Program-made: the position numbers and the translations under genes
The notes under the pieces: generated by a model
Databases searched by the model: none
The model's input: the letters and a program-made list of their open reading frames with translations, nothing else
What the model was told of the DNA's origin: nothing
In this document: in pieces, positions 22,441 through 34,125 of the stretch
How the letters are laid out: the number at the start of each line of letters is the position of its first letter
Numbering within the stretch: position 1 is the stretch's first letter
Assembly (NCBI GenBank): GCA_036365145.1
Contig: JAEOAD010000005.1
Location: 558,001 to 622,000 of the forward strand
DNA: 64,000 nucleotides
Direction of reading: 5' to 3'
Source of the DNA: Orientallactaga sibirica
Taxonomy: Eukaryota; Chordata; Mammalia; Rodentia; Dipodidae

Positions 22441-23276
22441 ATTTAAATTAGTCATTTATACAAATTATCTTTGAGAACTTAATTGCAATACAAATATTAG
22501 TAAAGTTTGAATAAGCAGTAGTGTAATCACAATCATTTTAACTTTTGTTATTTTAGCCACAGAAGAATATGTAGGTTTATTGCAATATATAGGTTTATTT
22601 TGAAAAATAGTAAAAATATATAAATTTTAAATTTTTTTAATAAGGCATTCTTTAAGCAATGTTAGCCTACAATAAAAATATTTCTGCTTCTCTACAGCAC
22701 ATATTTAACATTTAGCTTTCATCTAAGATTTTTGAAAATGATGAACTATAAATCTACAAATTCATATTTCCTGACCATTTGAAATATATAAAAATAACAC
22801 ATTTTATATCAATATATGTCACACATATATAATTATCCATTATACAAAATATTTTTACTTAATAAATTTATTGTTTTTATTTAAGAAATTTATTGAGATC
22901 CTTGGGAACTTAGAAAAATATACCATATGTTAAGTAGCACAAACCAGTTAAATAAATCAAATATCAAGTTATTCATCCAAGGATCCCCTAGATGGCAGGA
23001 CACTAGTTGGATAGAAAGATAACATTTAGAGAAAACAGCCTATTTGAAGTGAGGAAAAATATCTAGCCAAAGTAAATCTAATATTGTTTTGAGAATAACT
23101 CAAATCCACTAGTTTATAGTCCCTCATTGTATGAAGCATAGATCAGTGGAGATGTCTAGGCATGTCCAGATCTCACAGAAGCACAGATTTGTTAATATGT
23201 TAATATATTTGAGAAGTTTCATTACATTCTGAATCCTCATCTCAGAGAATTCTTTAAAATAATAAGATATTTTTAA
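22441..23276. other. AT-rich anonymous sequence
   Basis: Strongly AT-rich with several ATATAT stretches. No gene. Confidence 0.55.
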
Positions 23277-23285
23277 GATTTGCCA

Positions 23286-23287
<2 letters not shown>

Positions 23288-23327
<40 letters not shown>

Positions 23328-23455
23328 GTTTTCCGAGGTAGGGTTTCACTGTAGCTCAGATTGACCTAGTCTCAGGGTGGCATTGAACTCATGGTGATCC
23401 TCGTACCTCTGCCTTCCGAGTGCTGGAATTAAAGGCATGAGCCACCATGCCTGGC
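23288..23455 (-). repeat. B1 SINE with 11-bp TSD and 39-T tail
   Basis: Flanked by GATTTGCCACC at 23277-23287 and 23456-23466. A 39-base T run (reversed poly-A tail) precedes GTTTCACTGTAGCTCAGATT, GTGCTGGAATTAAAGGCATG and GCCACCATGCCTGGC. The intact long tail and exact duplication suggest a fairly recent insertion. Confidence 0.95.
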
Positions 23456-23466
23456 GATTTGCCACC

Positions 23467-24139
23467 ATTTTTGGCATTTGATTTTGCTTTTGCTAAATGC
23501 TTCTTAATATAACAGTATCCATACTATGCTGAAAAACTAAGACAGAAATACCATTGGAGGATGTTAAGCATTCTTCTAAGTCATACAAAGTGAGTTCTCA
23601 ACAGCTATTTGTTTTATAAAGAAATCAAAGCCAGACATGATATTACAAAGTAGCTTGAACATTGTGGGAGACTGTTTAATTTATATTCTGCTTTCTGAAG
23701 TTGGCTGGCACAGTGTTGATGACATGGATAAATTACATTTTTTTATTTGATCATGGTGAAACATTGAACTCTAATCCTGCTTCTAATAAATATGCTGAAT
23801 CAATGCTAATTATGTATTCTGAAGGTAATATGAGCAAAGAAGATACTAAATCTTTCCAAAACCATGAATATTTTAGTTATTATGCTCATGAGCTTTTCTT
23901 TAAGTTCTAAATGATAGATTGTCTACTCCTACCCTCAACTATTTGAAATCTTGCCAATAAATTCTGAATCTTCCTGGGTATATAGTCTCATTTTGGAGCC
24001 AAAAATCAAAGTTATTACATACTTTAATCTAAATCCTGGAATTGTTACATTCAAAAACTAATTCGTAAAAATTAAAATCAACTTGTATTCAGCTATGATA
24101 AATATAAGGAATGCATCTTCTCAGGCTGTTTATTTGGAA

Positions 24140-24140
<1 letters not shown>
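23467..24140. other. Anonymous sequence
   Basis: No recognisable element. The frame 23701-23910 has no motif. Confidence 0.5.
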
Positions 24141-24142
<2 letters not shown>

Positions 24143-24176
<34 letters not shown>

Positions 24177-24216
24177 AGAGAGAGAGAGGGAGAGAGAGAG
24201 AAAGAAAGAGACAGAG
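24143..24216 (+). repeat. (GA)n microsatellite
   Basis: GA repeat with GGGA and AAAG interruptions. No DIP body is attached on either side, unlike the GA runs at 10107, 39296 or 54692. Confidence 0.95.
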
Positions 24217-26080
24217 AGGAAAAGAAACAACCAGGGTTTTGAATACTGTCTTTGACATTAAACAGCACACCTTAAATGCTATGGAACTGGCATCTCTATA
24301 TTTGATCCACATTGGACTTTTTATTTGTTTCATAAGTGGACTATCTTAATATTCTCTAAATCAGGTAGGACTTATTTTTTTCAAATTGAGTCTGAAAGCA
24401 ATGCTAAATCCCTACCATGTAAACAAAAGCAGCCACTATTGTCGTGACTTAAGTGAAGACAATAAAAATAAATATCAACTTTGAATTCTAATAGATGTTT
24501 AGAATGGTCCATTTAACTTACAATATGATATACATCATATGCTTGGTTACTATCTGAGCTTTGAAGTAAGAAAGACAAAATTAATAAGTTTAAGAATAGG
24601 CTCTCTGAATTCTTTCCATATGAAGTATCAAAGTATATTTTCACAAGGTTTGGTTAGGCATGATTTTGCTTTCCCCACGCCACTTTAGCAAAATTGAGAC
24701 ACAATATTACTTATATCGAGACCCTGCCCAATGAATAAGCTTATATCCTGTGAGAATGAATCCTTATGAACTGTAGTGAATTACTTTGGTTTCTCCTATA
24801 TTCAGTAGGTGAGAGTAGTTACCATTGAATAGAAGAGCTAACTAAATATTTGGTACTGAGATAAGATTAAGATTGTTTAAAAGTTTGTATTTTATCATTG
24901 TCCCTGCTTTACAGTTGAGAAAAGAGGTACTCAGTAAAGTTAAGGATCTTTATATGTTAGCAGCCAATAAATACCAGATAGCCATATTTTTAAATTCTAA
25001 AGCTTGGATCATTTGACCTACCTTAGACTGGAGCTCCTTGTGCACAGGCCCACATTACGCAGGAAAAGACAGGTTGATTGGGCTACCATGGCTATTGTGT
25101 AGATGGTCTGTTACCCATGGTGGGGTTTCATAGGTGTGAGAAGCTAAGGAGACTGGATGGTGACATGGGCTGAGGCCAGCTCAGGGATATTCTCCTCTCA
25201 CTTCTGACATCTACCTGTGGTTAATGCTGGGTGGAGATGAGGACAAAGAATCGTTTTCAGGGGTACTGGCATGGAGGCCGTAACCATCCATCTCAATATG
25301 AGCAGAACAGGTTAAGGATTGCCAATTGGTTCAAGACGAGCTGAGCCAAAAGAAACACAGATTTGAACAAACGACTGGTAACTCTAACTTCCAAGATGCA
25401 CAGAATGCTCCAACATGTCATTTGCCCCTGGAGTGAGCAGGACTCATTAAGAAAATGTCTTTGAAAAACACATGGCAGATAGAATCACAAATATTTCTTC
25501 AAATATTAACTCCTAAAGTTGAATCTAATAAATAATAAGTTTTAAAGTAAATTCATCTTATTAAGTAGAAAGTATTATCCCCAGTGATTAAATAATACAC
25601 CTAATACCTCCTTTTGTGAGTGGCAGAGCCAAAGACTAAATCTGTGAGCAGTCTGCACAGTGTTGGCCCTAGGCTTCCCTAGATATTCTGGTCTAGATAG
25701 TTCACTAACCTGTCTCTCTACACAGCACAGACCTCACCATCCACACCGATGGTAAAGTGAATTCAATATTCTTAACATTGAGTGCTTTGCACTGAGATGT
25801 TATTTTAAGTATTAATTTTGAAAAAATCACATTAGCAGAAGCTGAAAACAAAAGTCTTGACTTTTAAGAAATGTTCTATATTATTAGCCAGCCATGTTCT
25901 ACTTTAGAGGCAGATTAAAGCAGAAGCCTGGATGATCACAGAGGCAGTAAACATGGTGGTTAAGAGCACACACTTGGGGCCAGATTTCCTGGGTTCAGAT
26001 TCTACTGCCATTTTCTGGCTTCATGGCTTAGCAAATAAGTTAGGTGTTGTGGATCTTTGAGTCCTAATTTTAAAAGAGGA
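24217..26080. other. Anonymous sequence, no gene seen
   Basis: AT-rich, with a higher-GC stretch at 25020-25450 that I could not assign to a gene or repeat. Old diverged LTR sequence is possible but unproven. Confidence 0.5.
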
Positions 26081-26082
26081 GC

Positions 26083-26265
26083 TAATTTTCTGGTGGCTGT
26101 GACAACATATCTGACAAAAGCAACTTAAGGGTTTATTTTGTCTTACAGATTGGGAGTATAGCCTATCATGGAAGAAAAGTCATAGCAACAGGAACATGAA
26201 TTGGATGGTGACATTGCGTTTTACACTTGGAAAATAGAAAAAGAGATGAATGTTGGGAATCTACT
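26083..26265 (-). mobile_element. MaLR (MT-class) LTR fragment, antisense
   Basis: The order GGTGGCTGTGACAACATATC, GACAAAAGCAACTTAAGGG, TTTATTTTGTCTTACAG, ATCATGGAAGAAAAGTCATA follows the reverse complement of the 3' half of MT/ORR1-class LTRs (compare the plus copy at 11150-11307). Truncated and diverged. Confidence 0.6.
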
Positions 26266-26864
26266 TCACATCATTTACTTTGTGAAGTACAATTTTCAGC
26301 TCACAATGTCATTTTGTTTATGGCATAGTCCTAGAATACAGTAATTAATGTAATTTTCTTACAGTTAGATTTCTTACACAAGTGTTTATGTATATGTACA
26401 TGGATCATTGTTTTGAAAACTCCCTTTTCAAATTATAATTTTTTGGCTTAAGTGAAATTATACTCATTAAAATACCAGTTTTACATATTGCTGCATAATA
26501 GAATAAATAAAAAAGAATGATGAGGTTTAGCTTAGGTCAGATTTATTCTAGCTTACATGATGACTTAGTTTCCTAAAGAAACTAGGGCGTTTGAATGTAT
26601 AAATACTCAGGGACACAATGACAAGAATTATCCTTGAACTATGTGAGTCATTATTCATCAGCTGTTGTTTACATGTGGTTGCATATACAGCAATGAACCC
26701 AAATACCATTCCCTCTGGTCATATTGTTCTATAGTTTTTACAAGGTTCAAGTGAAACTGTCACCAAAATATTTTGTTGTTTCTGAGAGAAAAATGCTAAA
26801 GTACTTACTCACTTGGTTATTTGCCAGCAAGCTAATGTAGTTTAGTATATTCAGTGAACCTCCC
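26266..26864. other. Anonymous AT-rich sequence
   Basis: No gene or recognisable repeat. Confidence 0.5.
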
Positions 26865-27345
26865 ATTGAGTGGGCCTTATATCCAGTCAGAGAACAGTTG
26901 CTTTTCCTCATAACTTATGTGCCACTGTTTCACTAGTGGGTATATCTTGCCTGGCTGGTTGATTTTTTTGTAGCTTTCAAGATTCCCCAAGTGTTCAGAT
27001 TGTAGATGACTTTTATCCTCTAGCAGTTCACATAGTACCTCCCAGTATTGTTGCCAGCTATCTAGCAGTGAAATGGCCTCCATCTCAATTCCATCTTGAT
27101 GTGAAAATCTCACCAGTCTCAAGAAGCTCCTGAAACTTACAAGATTCAAAGGCCCCTCCCCAGCATTATGTAAGGAGAGAGACCTGCTAGGAGATGACAC
27201 TACTCCAGCCAAGCTGCCTGCAGGTCCATGAATCATCACCTGTGCTAGGTGGTCTTTTTGGTCATGTAGCTATCCATGCATCTGTAACTCACTGGTTCAC
27301 TAAGTTAGACTTAGGGAGGGATAATTTCTTTGGTCTGTTGTTGGT
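26865..27345 (-). repeat. Older L1 3'-region fragment, antisense
   Basis: TTATATCCAGTCAGAGAACA, GTGCCACTGTTTCACTAGTG and GTAGATGACTTTTATCCTC follow a pattern of rodent L1 3' regions that recurs in weaker form at 52740-52920 (TGTGCCACTATTGCCC). The 120-codon minus-strand frame 26877-27239 reads through this relic and is not a host gene. Confidence 0.55.
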
Positions 27346-27379
27346 ACTTTCTCTGGGGTGAATAGATGTTTGTTTACTT

Positions 27380-27966
27380 CACCCCAGAAAAAGTTAAGGC
27401 AACACACAGGTTTGTGCTATTACATCTGACTTTAAAAAAAATTTAGTTTAATTTTACATTCATATTGGTGCCTTCGGTAGCCTCCTCCCTGTCCTCCCCC
27501 CTCTGAAGGGGCCCTCCTCATTGGGGAATGTGGGTCATGCATTATGGGGGTAGCCAACAGTTATGGGGAAGAGGCAATGTCTCTGTGCATAATGACCCAA
27601 TTTGTGGCTCTAACACTCTTTCCACCCCCTCTTCAGCAAATTTCCCTGAGCCATGTTGGGTTCATTTTAGGTCTACTTCAGTGATGAGGTCTTAGGAGCC
27701 TCTGTGTCTCTGGATATCTGGTTTAGTGGGAGTTGAGTGTTCTCTGTGTTTATCTCCTTCAGCCTTGTGCTGGTGTCAGGTTCACCACGAAAGCTGCACT
27801 CTTGACCATTTCCCCCCTTACTCTATGGTTTCAGCTGGGGCCCTGGTGAGGTGTGATAGGCTGATCCTCCCCTCAGGTTCTGACTTTTATGAGGGTGCTG
27901 AGGATATAAACTCAGGTGAGTGCTTGTGTGGCAAGCACTTTAATGACTGAGTTATCTCGTCAGCCT
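27380..27966 (-). repeat. B4-like SINE interrupted by L1
   Basis: The left piece (27380-27433) carries GGCAACACACAGGTTTGTGC, the reversed B1-like end. The right piece (27898-27966) carries GGGTGCTGAGGATATAAACT, GTGGCAAGCACTTTAATGAC and the reversed ID-like end. The two halves were contiguous before the L1 at 27434-27888 entered. Confidence 0.75.
27434..27888 (-). mobile_element. 5'-truncated L1 3' UTR inserted in B4, 9-bp TSD
   Basis: Flanked by TCTGACTTT at 27425-27433 and 27889-27897. The 455-bp insert carries the antisense L1 3' UTR blocks shared with 6908-7645 (GGTCATGCATTATGGGGGTAG, CTCTATGGTTTCAGCTGG). The frame 27726-27950 is an antisense reading of this L1 plus flank. Confidence 0.85.
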
Positions 27967-28044
27967 CTTTTTATCCTTTTAATTTCTGCAACCATGATAC
28001 TCATGCTATTATTCAGCCAATTAAATGAGATTATTTTGTTTTAA

Positions 28045-28238
28045 TTTTTATTTACTTATTTGAGAGATAGAGGCAGATAGAATGGGTGCACCAGGGCCTC
28101 TAGCCACTGCAAATGAACTCCAGATGTATGTACCACCTTGTGCATATGACGTATGTTGAACTGGGGAATTGAGCCTGGAACCAGGGTCCTTTGGCTTCAC
28201 AGGCAAGTGCTTAACCACTAAGCCATGTCTCCAGCCCT
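28045..28238 (-). repeat. DIP-like SINE, about 14-bp TSD
   Basis: TTATTTTGTTTTAA at 28031-28044 against TTATCTTGTTTTAA at 28239-28252 (one mismatch). Reverse DIP order with TTTATTTACTTATTTGAGAG tail and CCATGTCTCCAGCCC end. Confidence 0.92.
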
Positions 28239-28252
28239 TTATCTTGTTTTAA

Positions 28253-30185
28253 AAACATTTAAAATTCATAATTAGAAAATAGAGGTCATAAGCTGTTAAA
28301 AATAATTGCTATATTTAATACTAAGTAGAAAACAGTTCCTTGAAATGTTATATAGAGCTAATGGTATGTGAGAGATCTAACTTCTCATTTAGAATGAGAA
28401 TTTCTCAAACTTCAGTGAGTATTTTATCATGTTTTATAAGGTTACATAAATGAGAACTCTTCCATTTTATAAAAAGATTATATTATTCTAAATATTATGT
28501 TTCTAATCTTCAGTAAATTTGATCTTCCTTAAAGAAAATTAAAAAAAAATTGACTGATTAATTCCAAAATTATCAACCATCCATATATATATGTATATAT
28601 ACATACATACTTAGGACATATATTTATATATTACATAAATGTGTACATTACTTTCTAAATTCCCTACAACAAAATAAATTACAGTTAATACTAGGAAACT
28701 TATCATTATGTATTCCATAAAACAAATTGATAGAATTCCTTAACAATTATGTCCTTTCAGAAAACATGAAACAGTTATAAAATAGTTACTAATTTCCTCA
28801 AATCAAGTTTGATGTGTGAGTGGCATTCAATTGGCATCATAATGAATGCTGCTGAAGTGCATAGATTTCATCAGTTCCCTTATGCTGGTTTTCATCTGTC
28901 TGTTCTTTGCTAGAGTTACCAGCTGATGATCCCCGGGGTCATCTGGCTGTGTATCAAAGGCTCAATCATTAAACCAACAGAAATGATTAATAACTTCCAT
29001 CAGAGTCAACTCACAATGTGCATTTGGTTCCCACTGTGTCCACAGCACTTCTCCTCAGGGTCTTCTGCATTATCCATGATTCAGTACAAAGACATGAGGT
29101 GTTTTTTTTTCTTCTATAAAAGAACTTCTTCCCTTTTATTATAATATAAGGAATACAGTTTTCTAGCATACTAACTTTGGTTTCATGAGTGCAAAGTGAC
29201 CTTGGGAATGTAGCTTTGGTCACGAACTTCTTGTATGCATAGATTTTAAAATAAACAATGCAGCATCCTCTTCATCTTGCATAGTTTCCTCTATATATTC
29301 AAAACATCAAGTCCAAGAACTACTCCCCGAAAACATCATCTGACTTCAGCTCATTTCCTGTTCCTTGTGACACTGCTTTGGTGTCATGCTGTTCACCATC
29401 AACTTCCTTTCACAGTTTCAGTCTCTTCAAAATCTTTTCCAATTTCAATATTGCAACCTCTTCATTGTATTTCTAGGCTGCAATATGACCATGAATTTTG
29501 ATTATAATATAATTTATGTGACTCATGTAGCTCCTTATTTTCTGTACAAACAAATCCCATCTTTTTGAAAGGATAGCCAGCATTTTTAAAGGATTTACAA
29601 CTTGTTTTTCTAGCCTTAAATCTCTAGCTCTCATTCTTTTTCAAGTAGATATTATTTCATATGATAGCCACATAAAGTCTAGTGGGTCAATCTGCTCGCA
29701 TATACCTTCTATGTTTTTAATAATCTTCTTATAAAAATAAAGTACATGAAATATCAAAGAAAATTTCGTTTTTCAACCAAAATACAAATATGCTCAATTC
29801 ATGAGACATTTAGAACCAAAATTTTATCTATTCTGAAAAGGCAGGCTTTCCCGTATTTTCTACTTATTTGTACTAAGTAAACTGTTTTTCACAGTTGATA
29901 ACTTAATCTTTTCTAAAAGAAGACCAATGGAAAACAGGCTTTCTTTTTAAAACACAAATTTGAAATCAACAAGGAAACAACAACTCATCCTGGAACTAGA
30001 GGAAGTGAAATAGATTAAATTAAGCATATAATAGAAGAGATGGAAACCAGAAAACATCCCCTTGTCTTCTATGATGGCATCTTTAATATGTTAGTATGGA
30101 ATAAGAGCCAAACAGAATTCCTATTGCTTATAAAAATAGTCTTCAAATATGAAGGGAAATTAAGTCATTTAGTGTGGAATATGCC
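28253..30185. other. Anonymous AT-rich sequence, possible old pseudogene trace
   Basis: Mostly AT-rich, with alternating AT around 28580-28640. The stretch 28900-29560 is less AT-rich. On the minus strand it has A/G-rich, coding-like composition with an AATAAA-type context, but I could not match it to a protein. See findings. Confidence 0.4.
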
Positions 30186-30189
30186 CATA

Positions 30190-30280
30190 AGCTTGGTAAT
30201 TGGAAGTTAGAAACATGGGGATTTCAAGTTTGAGACCAGCCGTGCCTACTTAGTGAAAGTCTATCTCAAGCAAAGTATAG
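30190..30280 (+). repeat. Old B1-like fragment
   Basis: ATTTCAAGTTTGAGACCAGC followed by CTACTTAGTGAAAGTCTATC then CTCAAGCAAAG follows the 3' half of B1/proto-B1. Highly diverged. Confidence 0.5.
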
Positions 30281-30659
30281 CAAAACAAATCTGCCATTTT
30301 CAGATAAGAAAAATAAAATATTTGCTGCATGGAGCCTAAGTTAAAAGAAATAATAAGCAGAACTGTCAGGCAGAAAAAAAAATTCAACATGGCAATGGAA
30401 ATAGAGAATGGAATAAAAACCTCAGAAAAAGGTAAACATGAAAATGAGTGTGCTGAATACCAGTTATACAATAGAATGATTAAACTGTTTGTAGTCTTTT
30501 AAACACATACAGAAGAGGATCAGAAAGAAGGAAATGAAGTAAGTATTTTCTCCTTTAGAATTATAGAGGAAGGGGAATGTGGCAAATGTTTAGATTTTGT
30601 GTGGGAGTGATCCATGTTTAGGGCCATGGGAGAAGATAGCTCATAATCTTGTTTTCTTG

Positions 30660-30745
30660 TCTCTTTCATTCTTCAGTCCTAAAAATTGAGCCCAGGACCT
30701 TGCACATATGCTGCAGACTCGTTCTACCAATTAGTTAGTTTTTTC
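30660..30745 (-). repeat. ID/B4-type SINE fragment
   Basis: ATTGAGCCCAGGACCTTGCA followed by CGTTCTACCAATTAGTTAG matches the reversed ID-type tRNA region, with reversed B box CCCAGGACC. Truncated. Confidence 0.6.
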
Positions 30746-30764
30746 AAGCAGTTACAGAGAGCTC

Positions 30765-30865
30765 AACACTGAAATAGACTTCTGAAATATCTACCCAAGC
30801 TCACAGAACATTACAGAAGAGGGGGTGCACACACTCATACTCACTCTTAGCTATCTCACATTTAG
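30765..30865 (+). repeat. L1 3' UTR scrap, sense
   Basis: CCAAGCTCACAGAACATTAC and AGAAGAGGGGG parallel the longer sense copy at 50445-50510. Short and diverged. Confidence 0.45.
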
Positions 30866-30884
30866 CTATATATATGGCCTCAGG

Positions 30885-31580
30885 AATATTTTTTATTAGT
30901 TATGAACTTTGCTATATGAACAATTTGTGTTTTGGTACCATTTCCCTTGTGTTATCCTCTTATGTGCCTCTTCCCTGCCCCTATCCCACTGAGGGCCCTC
31001 CTTGGTGATGTTATTGGTATTCATCACAGTGAACAATGATGTATGAAAGCATTAGTCAGTCTCTGTGGGTTTCAGAAATTCCTCAGGATACTTGTTTCCA
31101 TCCAGTGGATCTTACAATCTTTCCATCCTTTCTTCTGCAATGTTCTTCGAGCTTGGGCAGGTATGTTATGTCTACTTCATTGTTGGGTTTTCTGTAACTG
31201 CTTGATTTCTGCTTTGATAAGGTTTGAGTATCCTCAGTGTCTATCACCATTTCCCTGGAGCAGGTTGTCAGGTTGGTACTGAGGGCAGAACTCATGTTTA
31301 AATCACCACTTCTTCTGTGATGTCTCCTGGGCCTTGGCAGATGTGTTACATAGTGGTGGATCATCTTGAGCTAGGCAGTCAGATATATTTTCTTGACATA
31401 TTAATGGATCTTGTTTCTCCCCAGTTTTTGCTGACATCTGTTAAAATAAAGATTTTTCCAACTAAGAGTGAGAGCAGCATGGATTAAAGGGGACAAGCAT
31501 AGTTAGTTGAGAGACTTTTTGATAGGTTTAGCCACTCTCCTTAACCAAACACTAGTGGGTGCTTCTCTCTGGAGTCTATG
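30885..31580 (-). mobile_element. L1 3' UTR, antisense part of an inverted L1
   Basis: Begins with the reversed A-rich end (TTTTTTATTAG) and runs through CTGCCCCTATCCCACTGAGG, a segment related to the L1 3' UTR copies at 6137 and 52040, and GTTGTCAGGTTGGTACTGAG. It abuts sense-strand L1 ORF2-end sequence at about 31580. Frames 31043-31282 (plus) and 31083-31364 (minus) are readings of this L1. Confidence 0.65.
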
Positions 31581-31584
31581 ACTA

Positions 31585-32045
31585 TCATATCCCTACCACT
31601 ATGGAAATCAATATGGAAATCCCTCAAAGACTGAAAATAAACCTACCATTTGATCCAGCTAAACCACTTCTGGAAATGTACCCTCAAGACTCCACTCTTT
31701 ACTACAGAGACAACTTGCTCAGCCAGGTTTGTGGCTGCTCTATTCACAATAGCTAGGAACTGGAATCAGCCCAGCTGTCCATCAATGGATAAATGGTTAA
31801 TGAAGATGTGGTGCATATACATAGTGGAATTCTACCCAGTTGTAAGGAAAATGAACTAATTAAATTTGTAGAAAAAAATGTATGGACTTGGAAAAACATC
31901 ATACCAATCAAACTCATACAAGCACAGAAAGACAAATGTCACAAGCACTCCTTCATATGTGGTTCCTAACTTGGAACAGCTTGGATTGCATGTAAATGTC
32001 AGCAAGCATCAGGAGTATTGACATGAAATAAGAACTTTTAATTGA
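31585..32045 (+). mobile_element. L1 ORF2 C-terminal end, sense
   Basis: Contains the mammalian L1 ORF2 3' landmarks in order: ATGGAAATCCCTCAAAGAC, ACCATTTGATCCAGC, TATTCACAATAGCTAGGAAC, TGTCCATCAATGGATAAATG and GGTGCATATACATAGTGGAA. In L1 these code the C-terminal part of ORF2p near its Cys-rich segment. Frames are broken and short, so it is dead. The opposite orientation to the neighbouring 3' UTR suggests twin-priming inversion (see findings). Confidence 0.8.
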
Positions 32046-32364
32046 CTAGAATAGTTAAACATGTATGTTGTAACCTCTGGGATTATAGGAAAACAGTGCA
32101 AGAATTCATAAATAACATGCAATACAGGTACACAAAAAATAATTAAAACATTGAGTATGTATACATAACGAGGCAAAAATGAAAATTAAAATAAAAACAC
32201 AAGCATATTAAATTGAAGACTTATGGCAAAGACAATAGGTATAAACTTAAAATTACCAATACATGTGAAAATGGACTAAATAGTACAAATCTAAGTTTAA
32301 GATCGTCTACAGTATGAAAAACATGTAAGTAGAAAGAGAAATTTGAAAGTGAAAAATGAGCATG
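32046..32364. other. Anonymous AT-rich sequence
   Basis: No gene or repeat recognised. Confidence 0.5.
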
Positions 32365-32745
32365 GATATATTAGCTCTCTATTATTGTATTAGCAATAAT
32401 CTCACATGTAAAGTTTTGAAAACATGAACATTCATTATCCTACAGTCTCTGTTATGAGGGAACTATGAGGTCTGGGCTGGATGGTTGGGGCTTGGGGTCT
32501 CTCACAGTCTTAGTCATTTGTGGTGGGCCTGCTGTCATTGCAGGGCTTGGTTAGGGTAGGGTGTGTTTTCAAACTTTTGATGCCATCTTCCATAGGCTGC
32601 TTTACAAAACGGCAGCTGGCTTTGGCTGGAGCATGTCCTTCAAGAGAAATGGAGAGTGTTATTGCAGTCTTTGAAAACTTAGTTTTGGAATCAATACCCA
32701 CAGCCGAAACCAAGTTCTGCTACTTTATTCAGAAATGAGCAAATG
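32365..32745 (-). mobile_element. MLT1-like LTR relic, antisense
   Basis: TATTAGCTCTCTATTATTG, AACATTCATTATCCTACAG and GGCAGCTGGCTTTGGCTGG follow the reverse of the ancient MLT1 MaLR LTR (canonical TTAGTTTCCTATTGCTG start). Diverged, as expected for a pre-rodent insertion. Frames here are not genes. Confidence 0.5.
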
Positions 32746-33016
32746 CTTCTAGTCCACAAAAGAAATTACACAAAAATCACCGTTACTGATTCTGATAATT
32801 TAAGTATTTGCTTTGAATCTCTAGCATGACAAGTTCTCAAAAGAGAACCTTTTAGAGGTCTTGGGGTAACACTTTTTTTTTTTTTTATCTCATTTGCTTT
32901 ATTCCTTTCATTCTCTCACAACCATATAGTGAATGACATTTTCCAGAGGAAACATAATGTGTTACCTTACCTGATGGTTATTGATGAATGTGTGGCTGGG
33001 TATGCTTTGTTTCAAT

Positions 33017-33017
<1 letters not shown>

Positions 33018-33051
<34 letters not shown>
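33018..33051 (+). repeat. 34-base T run
   Basis: Uninterrupted T run without a recognisable SINE body adjacent on the right. A shorter T run lies at about 32873-32886. Confidence 0.97.
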
Positions 33052-33056
<5 letters not shown>

Positions 33057-33138
33057 CTCTTATGACAAATCTCAATTATCTAAAGGCCATGTTATGAAAA
33101 ATCTTTGGCGCCACTAAAAATTGGCAAAAATGTAAAGA

Positions 33139-33289
33139 ATGTTGAGTGTGGTGCACATGCCGTTAATCCAAGCACTTGGGAAGCTGTTGTAGGAGGATCA
33201 CAGTGAGTTTGAGGCCAGCCTGAGACTACATAATGAATTCCAGGTCAGGCTGGGTTAGAGTGAGATCCTACCTCAGAAAACAAATGAAA
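33139..33289 (+). repeat. B1 SINE with 13-bp TSD
   Basis: Flanked by AAAAATGTAAAGA at 33126-33138 and 33290-33302. The body begins ATGTTGAGTGTGGTGCACAT and continues through AGTGAGTTTGAGGCCAGCC to CCTACCTCAGAAAAC. More diverged than the copies at 38130 or 62437. Confidence 0.93.
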
Positions 33290-33699
33290 AAAAATGTAAA
33301 GAGATCCTGATCTTAGTGCTGGAAAATGCTAGGCAGGCTAGTAGTGAAGAAAAGTCATTGGTGGCCTTAACTGGGAGTGGACCCTACAAGCTACAAAATT
33401 GGCCTCCTAGGCAAGATGTACCTGCTAGTATAATAGTGGCACATCAGTTATCAGGGTAAATAATTACTCTCTAATTGAATTTGAGGTGCACTGTATTTTA
33501 GGGAATTCATACCCATGGCTTGGAAGGAAACAAGGCCTGGAATGGAAGTTGCTACTGTTGTATGGTTTTATATATATATATATAATGTCTCCTCTATAAC
33601 TTATGACTTTTATTTTCACAGATAGTGCCCTCTAAAGACTAATGTTTATGCCTATATATTAGTACTTTTCTCACCTCTGGTTAGAGAAGTTTCTCTTTT

Positions 33700-34125
33700 C
33701 AGATGGTTGTGACTGCTAGGATATCAAAGTGCTGAGAAGTGACATAGAGTATCCAACCTAATGATATATCTCTATAATACCCTCCAATGGCTCAGAGATT
33801 ATATAGTGGAAGAGGTGGTGGAGAGAATATGAAAGGATGGGGAGGAGTACTTTGAGATGCTGTCTTCCAGGCACAAAGTGGTTGTTGTATTCATGACCTC
33901 ACAGTATCTGTTGTTACCTGCACAAGACTTGAATAATATTGGGTCCATCAATGGGTTGTCACATATGATGATGGAGGGCGGAAAAAGAAAATAAAAAAAG
34001 ACATCACTATAGTTGGAAAGTAGGGTATCAGGGAGGGGAGATGGGAAAAGTTGGACAAAGGAGGCTGTTTAGAGGGGATTATGTAAACTTTTTAAAATAA
34101 AGTTTTGTTTTATTTTAATAATAAA
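33700..34125 (+). repeat. L1 3' UTR, sense
   Basis: TACCCTCCAATGGCTCAGAG, GGAAGAGGTGGTGGAGAGAA, TGAGATGCTGTCTTCCAGGC and a terminal AATAAAGTTTTGTT then AATAATAAAAAA match the order of the other sense L1 3' ends here (48500-48870, 50385-50785). Confidence 0.7.

Noticed and set aside
26877..27239. 120-codon minus-strand frame
   Set aside because: Overlaps an old antisense L1 3'-region fragment, so it is repeat-derived.
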